Notes under the pieces: generated by a model
What the model saw: only the letters and a program-made list of their open reading frames with translations
What the model was told of the DNA's origin: nothing
The model's database searches: none
Part shown: in pieces, positions 17,652 through 25,227 of the stretch
Numbering within the stretch: position 1 is the stretch's first letter
How the letters are laid out: each line of letters begins with the position of its first letter
Translations under genes and position numbers: made by a program
Assembly: GCA_035934015.1 (NCBI GenBank)
Contig: DASYYH010000011.1
Location: 248,001-312,000, forward strand
Origin: Candidatus Acidiferrales bacterium
GTDB taxonomy: Bacteria > Acidobacteriota > Terriglobia > Acidiferrales > UBA7541
DNA: 64,000 nt
Reading direction: 5' to 3'

Positions 17652-18479
17652 ATGGATCTGTTCGAAGAAATTGTGCGGATGAGGCGCGCGGGGCAGCGCG
17701 GCGCGCTGGCGACGATCGTACACACAAACGGCTCGATCCCAAGCTATGAGAGTTCGCGGATGTTGGTGCGCGAAGACGGCTCGATTGCTGGCACCGTCGG
17801 CGGCGGATGCGTCGAGGCGGAAGTGTGGGCCGCGGCGAAAGAAGCGATTCACGAAGAGACGCCGCGGAAGATGACGTTCAATTTGAACAATGAGGCGGCA
17901 TACGACGCGGGATTGATTTGCGGCGGGACGCTGGAGATTTTCGTCGAACCGATTTTGCCGCAGCCGAAGCTATATTTGTTCGGCGGCGGGCACGTCTCGA
18001 CGGCGCTGGCGCGCGTGGCGCATCTGGCAGGATTTTCGATCACGGTGATCGACGACCGGGCGAGCTTCGCGAATGCGGAACGCTTTCCGATGGCCGAAGA
18101 AGCGATCACGACGTACGAAGAGGCGTTTGGAAAAGTTAAGCCGAACGCGTCGTCGTACCTCGTGATTGTGACGCGCGGGCACAAGGACGATATGCGCGTG
18201 CTCGAATGGGCCGTCGGCACAGACGCGCGCTACATCGGAATGATCGGCAGCAAACGCAAAGTGATCTCCGTTTACAAGGCACTGGAGAAACAAGGCATCG
18301 CCGCGAAACAGTTCGCGCGCGTGCATGCGCCGGTGGGATTGGAAATCGGCGCGCTGACGCCGGAAGAAATCGCCGTGAGCGTGACGGCGGAGCTGATTGC
18401 GATTCGCAGAAATGCGCCGTCCGGCGTGACGCACAAAGCGGTGCGTTTGGACAAAGTGCCCGCGCTGAAGCACGAGTGA
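17652..18479 (+). CDS. xdhC: XdhC-family molybdoenzyme maturation factor
   Basis: About 275 residues. XdhC proteins bind molybdenum cofactor, assist its sulfuration and deliver it to xanthine-dehydrogenase-type hydroxylases. The N-terminal domain shows GSIPSYESSRMLV and GTVGGGCVEAEVW. The C-terminal Rossmann domain has LYLFGGGHVSTALARVAHLAG, VTRGHKDDM and GMIGSKRK. I start at ATG 17652 (MDLFEEIVRMR), where homology begins, rather than the upstream 17607. It ends four bases before the MocA-like gene in the same direction, a typical pairing for cofactor insertion. Confidence 0.9.
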   Translation: MDLFEEIVRMRRAGQRGALATIVHTNGSIPSYESSRMLVREDGSIAGTVGGGCVEAEVWAAAKEAIHEETPRKMTFNLNNEAAYDAGLICGGTLEIFVEPILPQPKLYLFGGGHVSTALARVAHLAGFSITVIDDRASFANAERFPMAEEAITTYEEAFGKVKPNASSYLVIVTRGHKDDMRVLEWAVGTDARYIGMIGSKRKVISVYKALEKQGIAAKQFARVHAPVGLEIGALTPEEIAVSVTAELIAIRRNAPSGVTHKAVRLDKVPALKHE

Positions 18480-18482
18480 AGC

Positions 18483-19154
18483 ATGCTGGCCGTTGTGATT
18501 TTGGGGGCGGGCGAATCGCGGCGCATGGGCCAGCCGAAAGCGCTGCTTCCCTTCCCTGAAAATTTTGCGCCTCGTGCAGCGCGAGAGCCATCGGATGCCG
18601 GGCCGAAGCCCGCCGCCGCGAAATCTTCGCAGCAGCATTCAACGAAAACATTCTTGTGCCATTTAATCGATGTGACGCGGCATCCGCGTGCGGGACTTCT
18701 GCGCGTCGTTGTGGGTGCGCACGCGGAAGAAATTCGCGCGCGTGCGAAATTGGACGCGGAAGAACTCGTGGTGAATGAGGAGTGGCAGCGCGGGCAGCTT
18801 TCGTCGCTGCGTGCAGCGATACGCAGCTTGCCGGCAGGCGCGACGGAGGGAATGCTCGTTTGCCTGGTGGATCATCCGCTGATTTCGGAGCGCGTGATCG
18901 CGCAGCTGATGGATGCATTCGATGGAGCGAAAAATCGCGTCGTGATTCCGACATTTCGCGGACGGCGCGGGCATCCAGTGATTTTTTCGAGCGCGCTTTA
19001 CAGCGAATTGCTGAATGCACCGGAAGAAATTGGCGCGCGAGCCGTGGTACGTGCACACGATGGAGATGTGATTGAAGTTGCGGTGGAAGAAGAAGGTGTG
19101 TTGCTGAATTTGAACGAGCCTGAATCTCTGCGGCGAATTGCGAATCCAACGTAA
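18483..19154 (+). CDS. MocA-like molybdenum cofactor nucleotidyltransferase
   Basis: A 223-residue NTP-transferase-3 fold protein expected to make molybdopterin cytosine dinucleotide. The signature VVILGAGESRRMGQPKALLPF is at the N-terminus, and VCLVDHPLIS carries the metal-binding Asp. GRRGHPVIF is the usual base-contact motif. About 30 low-complexity residues (Pro/Ala/Ser-rich, about 27-58) are inserted directly after LLPF; the DNA there includes the palindrome GGGC-CGAA-GCCC (18600-18611). The insertion is in frame. Co-directional with xdhC, four bases apart. Confidence 0.85.
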   Translation: MLAVVILGAGESRRMGQPKALLPFPENFAPRAAREPSDAGPKPAAAKSSQQHSTKTFLCHLIDVTRHPRAGLLRVVVGAHAEEIRARAKLDAEELVVNEEWQRGQLSSLRAAIRSLPAGATEGMLVCLVDHPLISERVIAQLMDAFDGAKNRVVIPTFRGRRGHPVIFSSALYSELLNAPEEIGARAVVRAHDGDVIEVAVEEEGVLLNLNEPESLRRIANPT

Positions 19155-19196
19155 CGTGCCGCATTTGGCGCGACATTAAGAAAGAGGAGTGCTCGC

Positions 19197-19778
19197 ATGC
19201 CTCGCATGAATGGAGTGGAAGCAAAAGACGCGCCGTGGCACGTTCGGCTGATTTACTGGGCCATGAAACGGCGGCTGGGACAGGTTTCGGAAACGACGAA
19301 GATTCTGGCGCATGATCCGCGGTTGCTGCGGCAGTGGACGCGCATGACGAAATATTCAGAAGCCAAAGGTGAGCTATTGCCGCGGCTGCGGCGGCTGGCG
19401 ATGCTGAAAACGGCGATGATGGTGGGGTGCCCGTTTTGAATTGACATCCATTCTGCCGTCGGCAGAAAAAGAAATGGAATTACGGAAGAACAGCTTCTGG
19501 ATCTGGCGCAATTCGAACCAAGCGCGCATTTCACGGAGACAGAGAAAAACGTTCTGCGGCTGACTGCGGCGCTGACGCGGACGCCGGCGAACGTGAGCGA
19601 TGAACTCTTCGCGGCGCTGAGGCGGGATTTTTCGGAGCGGCAGATCGTGGAACTGACGGCGGCGATTGGGTGGGAGAATTATCGCGCGCGGTTCAACCGA
19701 GCGTTTGGCGTCGAGGCGGCAGGATTTTCGCACGGGAAGTTCTGTCCGCTGCCGGAGCGGCCGAGTTCCTCAGGCTAG
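19197..19778 (+). CDS. AhpD/CMD-family selenoprotein with in-frame UGA (Sec81), CPFU motif
   Basis: Reading through the TGA at 19437-19439 gives a continuous 193-residue carboxymuconolactone decarboxylase/AhpD-like protein. Before the TGA it has RLRRLAMLKTAMMVGCPF; after it, IDIHSAVGRK, EEQLLDL, VSDELFAALRRDFSE, QIVELTAAIGWENYRARFN and GFSHGKFC, all matching this family. The TGA occupies the second Cys of the usual CPFC redox motif, so selenocysteine is the best reading. A hairpin with a GTC loop follows 11 bases downstream. The ribosome-binding site AGAGGAG is seven bases before the ATG. A thiol/selenol peroxidase-like or disulfide-type redox role is inferred. The alternative is a nonsense-mutated gene. 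Confidence 0.8.
19451..19467 (+). promoter_or_regulatory. Candidate bacterial SECIS hairpin
   Basis: Seven perfect pairs TTCTGCC/GGCAGAA around a GTC loop; the loop begins 18 bases after the TGA. Known bacterial SECIS elements are stem-loops directly after the UGA with a G early in the apical loop, as here. Confidence 0.65.
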
Positions 19779-19822
19779 AGTGCGTGACATCGCAAAGGTT
19801 TGCGTATTAGCATGGCGCAACC

Positions 19823-20185
19823 ATGACCCAACGGAGCGCAATCGCCTCGAAACAATTTTGCTGCTCGTCGTGGCGCGCGATGTGCTTTTGGGGTTGCGCG
19901 TTCGCGGTTTTTTATGCGGCAGGATTGGCAGCGATTTACTGGCTGCACTTGCCAAAATACGGCCTCGCAACGCTCTTTGCGGCGCTGGGGCTCGCGTGCG
20001 TGGCGAATTTTGCGCGGAACCGAACTTTTCATTGCGTGATCACGGCGCCGTTCTTTCTTTTGGTGGCACTCGTTTTTGCGCTGAACGCCAGCGGGATTTG
20101 GAGAATCTCAGCGTCCATCATGTGGATTATTGTCGCGATCGTGACTTGTGCTGCGTTCATGCTCGAGCGCCGCTTCGCATCCTAG
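19823..20185 (+). CDS. Small integral membrane protein, unknown function
   Basis: 120 residues, with three to four hydrophobic helices (CFWGCAFAVFYAAGLAAIYWL, TLFAALGLACVANFA, APFFLLVALVFALN, IMWIIVAIVTCAAFML). No ribosome-binding site is visible, so the exact start is unsure. No family recognised. It follows the selenoprotein gene by 44 bp on the same strand and could share its transcript. Confidence 0.5.
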   Translation: MTQRSAIASKQFCCSSWRAMCFWGCAFAVFYAAGLAAIYWLHLPKYGLATLFAALGLACVANFARNRTFHCVITAPFFLLVALVFALNASGIWRISASIMWIIVAIVTCAAFMLERRFAS

Positions 20186-20439
20186 ACCTCGGCCTAGCCA
20201 GAGTCGCTCCGGCCACTATGTCGCGAGAGTCAATCCACTTGTAATTCCCAATTCGACGACCTGGAATGCCACAACCGCACTGCTCAGAAGGACAATCCTC
20301 TGCCGCGAGGCGAATGTTACATTTGGGCCCTTGATTGCTGGACCAGATTTCGCTCAGCTGCGGTAGAATCACAAAGCCGTTGAGGAGCGAAGTGAATTGG
20401 GCTTCCCGTGCGGTCGCGCAGTGGATTGATCCGCAAAGA

Positions 20440-20462
20440 CGAGACTGATAAGCCCCGTCTCG
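20440..20462 (+). promoter_or_regulatory. Stem-loop in the 5' leader of the cytochrome b/molybdoenzyme operon
   Basis: CGAGAC-N11-GTCTCG, ending six bases before the GGAGG ribosome-binding site of the cytochrome b gene. It could affect translation initiation. The rest of 20186-20483 shows no gene. Confidence 0.35.
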
Positions 20463-20483
20463 GCCTCGGAGGTTCCTGCTCGT

Positions 20484-21185
20484 ATGCGCCATTCTGCAGT
20501 TGTGCGGATCACTCACTGGATTATCACGCTAGGCTTCTTTGCCCTGCTCCTCACCGGCATTGAAATTCTGATTTCTCATCCGCGCTTCTACTGGGGCGAG
20601 ACGGGAAACGATTTGACCAAGCCGTTATTTCAAATCCCCATCCCCTCCTCGAGAGATATGGTCCCGACGGGTTACAACTACGTCCTGCCGGACCAGAATG
20701 GCTGGAGCCGCGCGCTGCACTTCGAAGCTGCGTGGCTCGTGTTCTTCACTGGCTTGCTGTACGTGCTGTTTGGTATTTTCTCCGGGCATCTCCGGAAAAA
20801 CTTGCTGCCGGCCAAGTCTGATCTTTCCTGGCGAAGTCTATGGGCAACAATCCTCAACCATCTGCGGTTCCGGCGGCCGCTTGAACACGAAGCGTGGTCC
20901 TACAACATACTCCAGAGGCTTTCGTATCTTTTTGTGATCTTTGTTTTGTTCCCTCTGGTGATCTGGACTGGCCTGGCAATGTCTCCAACATTTACTGCAG
21001 CGTTTCCGTCGTCGGTCATTCTCCTGGGCGGCCGGCAATCCGCTCGCACGATTCACTTCTTTGTTTCCATTGTTCTCGCCCTGTTTTTGGTGGTGCACAT
21101 TGCGATGATTTCTCTGGCTGGATTCCGGAGCCGCACGCGAGCGATGGTCACCGGACGAGCAGACGCAGGTGAGGAGCACACATGA
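20484..21185 (+). CDS. Cytochrome b561-type membrane subunit
   Basis: A 233-residue di-haem cytochrome b of the PF01292 type (hydrogenase/formate dehydrogenase-like), with four main helices. RITHWIITLGFFALLLTG begins the first helix with a haem-ligand His, ALHFEAAWLVFFTGLLYVLFG the second, and ARTIHFFVSIVLALFLVVHIAM the last with two histidines. It would connect the quinone pool to the molybdoenzyme encoded next. The stop overlaps the next start (ATGA). GGAGG lies 11 bases before the ATG. Confidence 0.88.
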   Translation: MRHSAVVRITHWIITLGFFALLLTGIEILISHPRFYWGETGNDLTKPLFQIPIPSSRDMVPTGYNYVLPDQNGWSRALHFEAAWLVFFTGLLYVLFGIFSGHLRKNLLPAKSDLSWRSLWATILNHLRFRRPLEHEAWSYNILQRLSYLFVIFVLFPLVIWTGLAMSPTFTAAFPSSVILLGGRQSARTIHFFVSIVLALFLVVHIAMISLAGFRSRTRAMVTGRADAGEEHT

Positions 21186-21940
21186 CAAAGGTCTCACGGC
21201 GTAAGTTGATTCTGGGTGGACTCGCATTGGCAGCAGGAGCAAGCGGTCTGGACGCAGCCGCCAAGCTGGCGGAAAAGTACGGCTTGATTCCGCCGGACCA
21301 CAGGGGAATCTATGGCCCAGGTGAAACGCTGAACTATGCTTTCCAACGCCTGCTGGGGCGCCACTCTCTGGCGCGCGAGTTCCCCGCGAGCATGATTTCG
21401 AAGCGCCCCTTCGCGAACGAAATTGCTCCGCCGAGTGACGCTTTCAAGCGCCTGCAGGCTGGCGGATTCGCAGACTGGCGGCTGACCGTGGACGGCCTGG
21501 TGGAGCGGCCCGCCTCGTTTTCGCTTGACCAAATCCGGAGCTTTCCACGCCGCAGCCAGATTACCGAAGTCGCCTGCGAAGAAGGCTGGTCCTACGTAGC
21601 CGAGTGGATTGGCGCGCGGCTCTCTGACATCCTGAATACGACAATAGTTCGCCCGCAGGCCAAATACGTGGTCTATTTTTCGATGGATCCGCAATGGTGG
21701 GACAGCCTCGATATGGACGAAGCGACGCATCCTCAGACTTTTCTCACCTATGGGATGAATGGGAAGGATCTCCCAGTGGGCAGTGGCGGCCCGCTGCGCA
21801 TGCGTGTCCCACGACAGCTTGGCTACAAGAGCGTCAAGTTCATTACGCATTTAACCGTCATCGACGACATCAAGAAGTTCAGGAACGGACTGGGTTCGTT
21901 CGAGCCAGAAGGTGGCTACGCCTGGTACGCAGGCATCTGA
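21182..21940 (+). CDS. Sulfite-oxidase-fold molybdoenzyme (YedY-like), Tat-exported
   Basis: A 252-residue oxidoreductase of the molybdopterin-binding sulfite oxidase fold (PF00174). The N-terminus SRRKLILGGLALAAGASG is a probable twin-arginine signal. EVACEEGWSYVAEWIG has the cysteine that should coordinate molybdenum, and GSGGPLRMRVPRQLGYKSVKFI is typical of the C-terminus of the domain. Overlap with the cytochrome b gene by four bases means the two form a periplasmic enzyme/membrane anchor pair. The substrate (sulfite, methionine sulfoxide, nitrate-like oxyanion) is not determined. Confidence 0.88.
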   Translation: MTKVSRRKLILGGLALAAGASGLDAAAKLAEKYGLIPPDHRGIYGPGETLNYAFQRLLGRHSLAREFPASMISKRPFANEIAPPSDAFKRLQAGGFADWRLTVDGLVERPASFSLDQIRSFPRRSQITEVACEEGWSYVAEWIGARLSDILNTTIVRPQAKYVVYFSMDPQWWDSLDMDEATHPQTFLTYGMNGKDLPVGSGGPLRMRVPRQLGYKSVKFITHLTVIDDIKKFRNGLGSFEPEGGYAWYAGI

Positions 21941-22002
21941 AGAGTCTGCGCAACACCTACAGCACGAAAATGAGAGGTACGAACGTGCGAACGCGGCCGA
22001 CT

Positions 22003-22359
22003 CTACTTCAATTTGGCGAAGAGGGCGACGAGAGCGTCGGAGGCAAGCTGCGCTCCGTGAAATGTGGCCGGGGGCAGGCCGCCGAGCGAGTCGGAGATTT
22101 TTGCGGCGGTGACGGCCCAAGCTTCATTGAGAGATTTTCCGATGAGGAGCTCGGTGAGCGCGGAAGCGGAAGCGACGGTCGCGACACAGCCCTGAGCTTT
22201 GAAACGCACGGCAGAGATTTTGCCGGCGTCGACGCGAACAGAGAGGCGAAGAACGTCGCCGCAAACGGGATTCGAGACGTCCACTGCAGCGGTGGCATCA
22301 GGGAGATCGCCGGCGTTGCGAGGATTCTTGAAATGATCGACGACAGCAGCAGAGTGCAT
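22003..22359 (-). CDS. IscU/NifU-N-like scaffold protein lacking the third cysteine
   Basis: A 118-residue NifU N-terminal domain protein, starting MHSAAVVDHFKNPRNAGDL. The first cysteine motif (NPVCGD) and the second (GCVATVASAS) are there. At the place of the third (typically HC or KC followed by xxLA) the sequence reads FHGAQLASDAL, so Gly replaces the Cys while the preceding His is kept. IscU uses three Cys plus an Asp or His, so cluster assembly may be changed or lost. The open frame extends to 22395, but homology begins at the second Met. No cysteine desulfurase is nearby. Confidence 0.75.
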   Translation of the reverse strand: MHSAAVVDHFKNPRNAGDLPDATAAVDVSNPVCGDVLRLSVRVDAGKISAVRFKAQGCVATVASASALTELLIGKSLNEAWAVTAAKISDSLGGLPPATFHGAQLASDALVALFAKLK

Positions 22360-22464
22360 CACAAGAAGTATGGCAAAGCGAGCGCGGAGATTCAACGCGG
22401 CATCGGCGGCAAGATGCTTCCGTGATGCGTGGCTTCAAAGACGAGTTTCATACGTTACAAGGCG

Positions 22465-22515
22465 TCACTCGTAGCGCGAGGCGACCCTGCCTGCGGCAGG
22501 CAGGCATAGGATCGG
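22465..22515 (-). pseudogene. ADOP permease 3'-end remnant split by a 19-bp palindrome
   Basis: On the minus strand GAT CCT ATG, then the palindrome, then GTC GCC TCG CGC TAC GAG TGA. Removing the palindrome gives DPM-VASRYE-stop, nearly the DPxVALRYE C-terminus shared by the three adjacent permeases. The upstream part of that copy is absent. Confidence 0.6.
22486..22504. repeat. 19-bp palindromic element CCTGCCTGC-G-GCAGGCAGG, copy 1
   Basis: Perfect 9-bp arms around one central base. An identical copy lies at 27769-27787, again inside an ADOP C-terminal remnant at the same codon junction. Directly beyond is a second inverted repeat, GCCCGCC...GGCGGGC (22515-22547). Confidence 0.8.
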
Positions 22516-22587
22516 CCCGCCTTCGCTAAACACAGGCTTCGGCGGGCAAGCGCGCCTGGCGCGAATTCGTAATCGCCCAACGGCGTT

Positions 22588-25113
22588 CTACTCATACCTC
22601 AGCGCGACGATGGGGTCGACTTTCATGGCGCGGCGCGCGGGAATATAACAGGCAAAGAGCGCGACAGCGACGAGAACCGCGGCGACGGCGACAAAGGTCA
22701 AAGGATCGTAGGATTTCACGCCGAAAGTCAGGCTCGCGACCAAACGCGTGACCCCAAGCGCGGCGACGACACCAATTGCAAGGCCAATCAAAGTCAGCGT
22801 GATGCCCTGGCGGATGACTATGCGGAGAACGTCGGCGGGTTTGGCGCCCAGGGCCATGCGAATACCAATTTCGTGCGTCTTGCGCGTGACGGAATATGCC
22901 ATGGTGCCGTAAAGGCCGATCATGGCGAGCGTGAGAGCCAGCAAGCCAAAAACGGAGGTGAGCTGGGCAAAGAGGCGCTCCTGAGAGAGAGCCTCGCTGG
23001 TTTCCTCGGTTTGCGTTTTCAGATCCATAAGAGGCAGGGCGGGATCGGCCTGGCGCACGGCGTCTCGAAGCTCGGAGATCACTGTTGACGGCGGGCCCTG
23101 GGTGCGAACTTCGAAGAACATCATGTCGAGAGTCTTAGGACTCTGTGCGTAAGCATAATAGGCCTTGGGGAGGGGCTCGGAGCGCGGGTCGGTCAACTCC
23201 GCGGGCCTGGCCACGCCGACGATTTCAATCGTGTGCTGAGGATCGAACTTCAAACCTCTGCTGAAGCGGTGACCGACGGGATTTTCCCCAGGGAAAAATT
23301 TCTTGGCGAAGGTTTCGTCGACAACCGCGATGATGGGCGAGGCCGCTGTATCGCTCGGCAGGATGCCCCGGCCCAGAATGATGGGAATGCCCATGGTGCG
23401 AAAGAAGTCCGGGCCGATGTGTTGCGAGCGAATGATAGGGTTATCGGATTTTGGCGCGGTGCCTTCGGCGTACACGGAATTATTATTGGACCAGCCGTTG
23501 AAGGGAGCATATTCCATCAAAGTGGCGGCTTTGACGCCAGGGATGGACTGGATGCGATCCAGCAACTGCGAATAGAAATTGACCAAGCGAGCATCGTGAT
23601 AGCCCGCGCGAGTCGGATCCAGGGCAAAGCTCAACAAATTCCGCTGGTTGAAACCGAAATTGTTGTTTTCAAAGTTGATGAGGGTACGAACGAAAAGACC
23701 CGCGCCGACCATGAGGACGAGAGAGGCGGCAACCTGCGCGACAATCAGCGATTTGCCGAGGCGATGCTTATCGCGCACATCGGTGATGTTTGCGGCGCTG
23801 TCTTTCATGGCGGATGCCAGCTCGACGCGCGTGATACGAAACGCGGGGGCGAGACCGAAGATGACTCCGGTGAGGATTGCTGCGACCAGCGTGAAGAGGA
23901 GTACTTTCAGATCCGTGCCGGTATCCAAGACCATCGGAGTGCCACCGCCGGACATAAGCGCAACCAAAGCGCGTGTTCCGGAGGAAGCGAAAAGCAATCC
24001 CAACGCGCCGCCGAGAACGGACATCAAGACGCTTTCGGTGATCAACTGGCGAATCAGACGAGCGCGCGAAGCGCCTACAGCCAGACGCACGCTGATTTCT
24101 TTCTTCCGGCCCGTGGCGCGCGCGAGGAGCAAAGTTGCGACGTTCGCGCAGGCGATCAAAAGGACGAGTCCGACGGCGAACATGAGAACGTAGAGCGGCT
24201 GTCCGGTGCTTTGTTGCAACTGGGGCAGGCCCTGCGTGGCGGAAGCCAGGGACATGTGCGGGACCTGGTCGGGTTTGTCCGGGTGCCAATTCGCGGTGAC
24301 GATTTGATGGAATAACGCGTCGAGGCCGCTCTGCGCCTGAGCGCGCGTCACGCCATTTTGCAGACGACCCATGACGTTTACACAAAGCCAATTAGGCGCA
24401 GCGAAGACGGAAGTGGCGCCACCGCCGGGCGGGCTGCTCCAAGGACGCATTTCGGGCTTATCGTCAAAGGGCACCCAAAGATCAGGCTCGATTCCGATTT
24501 GAACGCCGTAAAACGTTGGCGGCGTGACACCGACAATGGAAAAAGGGATGCCATTCAAAGTAACGTCCTGGCCAAGAATCGAGGCGCTCTGGGCGAACTG
24601 GCGCGTCCAATAGGCGTAACTGACGACGGCGACGTGCGGCGCGCCGGGGTTTTCGTCGGATTCGTTGATGCCGCGACCGAGAAGAGGAGCGACGCCGAGC
24701 GTGGAGAAGAATTCTCCCGAGACCATCATGCCATTGGCGAGAGTGGGCTGGCCATTGATGCCGACCGTGGTGTTCTGGGCGTTGAAGCCGAGCGGTGCCC
24801 ACGCGAAAATGCCGGAAAACAATTTGTTCTGCTGGCGGAATTCTTCAAACGTGGGATAGGAAAATGAGTACTTGGAATCCCAGCCTGTCTGGCCGAACTG
24901 CGGCGGCCATTTGTTGTCGTCCCATTGGAAGAGGGCGAGCTGCTGAGGATTTTTCACGGGCAAGGATTTGAGCATGACGGCATCGATGAGACTGAAGATC
25001 GCGGTATTGGCGCCGATGCCGAGAGCGAGAGTGAGAACGGCAACGATGGTGAAGCCGGGAGACTTGATGAGAATGCGAAATGCGTAGCGCAAATCCTGCC
25101 AGAGTGTGTTCAT
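22588..25113 (-). CDS. ADOP-family orphan ABC permease (MacB/FtsX type), copy 1
   Basis: About 841 residues from the ATG at 25113 (MNTLWQDLRYAF). It has the duplicated-permease layout: a first helix in SPGFTIVAVLTLALGIGA, a large MacB-like periplasmic domain, a central FtsX four-helix block near VGLVLLIACANVATLLLARATG, a second periplasmic domain, and a C-terminal FtsX block ending ACYIPARRAMKVDPIVALRYE. No ATPase gene is adjacent, which is why the family is called orphan. Export or mechanotransmission in the envelope is inferred. It is the last of three leftward paralogues. Confidence 0.93.
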   Translation of the reverse strand: MNTLWQDLRYAFRILIKSPGFTIVAVLTLALGIGANTAIFSLIDAVMLKSLPVKNPQQLALFQWDDNKWPPQFGQTGWDSKYSFSYPTFEEFRQQNKLFSGIFAWAPLGFNAQNTTVGINGQPTLANGMMVSGEFFSTLGVAPLLGRGINESDENPGAPHVAVVSYAYWTRQFAQSASILGQDVTLNGIPFSIVGVTPPTFYGVQIGIEPDLWVPFDDKPEMRPWSSPPGGGATSVFAAPNWLCVNVMGRLQNGVTRAQAQSGLDALFHQIVTANWHPDKPDQVPHMSLASATQGLPQLQQSTGQPLYVLMFAVGLVLLIACANVATLLLARATGRKKEISVRLAVGASRARLIRQLITESVLMSVLGGALGLLFASSGTRALVALMSGGGTPMVLDTGTDLKVLLFTLVAAILTGVIFGLAPAFRITRVELASAMKDSAANITDVRDKHRLGKSLIVAQVAASLVLMVGAGLFVRTLINFENNNFGFNQRNLLSFALDPTRAGYHDARLVNFYSQLLDRIQSIPGVKAATLMEYAPFNGWSNNNSVYAEGTAPKSDNPIIRSQHIGPDFFRTMGIPIILGRGILPSDTAASPIIAVVDETFAKKFFPGENPVGHRFSRGLKFDPQHTIEIVGVARPAELTDPRSEPLPKAYYAYAQSPKTLDMMFFEVRTQGPPSTVISELRDAVRQADPALPLMDLKTQTEETSEALSQERLFAQLTSVFGLLALTLAMIGLYGTMAYSVTRKTHEIGIRMALGAKPADVLRIVIRQGITLTLIGLAIGVVAALGVTRLVASLTFGVKSYDPLTFVAVAAVLVAVALFACYIPARRAMKVDPIVALRYE

Positions 25114-25227
25114 TGGATGTTTTGTGTACCTCGCCAAGTTAGACGAACAAAGAGTTCAAATGTAATCACGACGCCAAAAGCAACGCGCGAAAAATCTGTC
25201 TCCTTTACATTCCAAAATGAGCGCCGA

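Noticed and set aside
18136-19224. 362-codon leftward open frame
   Set aside because: Antisense across XdhC and MocA; Arg/Ser-rich shadow in high-GC DNA.
19197-19439. Truncated 80-residue CMD protein followed by a separate 61-residue ORF
   Set aside because: The two parts are in one frame split only by TGA at a redox-Cys position with a hairpin after it; one selenoprotein is simpler.
20440-20462. Moco riboswitch upstream of the cytochrome b/molybdoenzyme operon
   Set aside because: Only a single simple hairpin is visible; the multi-stem Moco motif is not recognisable.
23233-24315. 360-codon rightward open frame
   Set aside because: Antisense to ADOP copy 1; the translation is Gly/Asp/Arg-rich shadow sequence with no family match.
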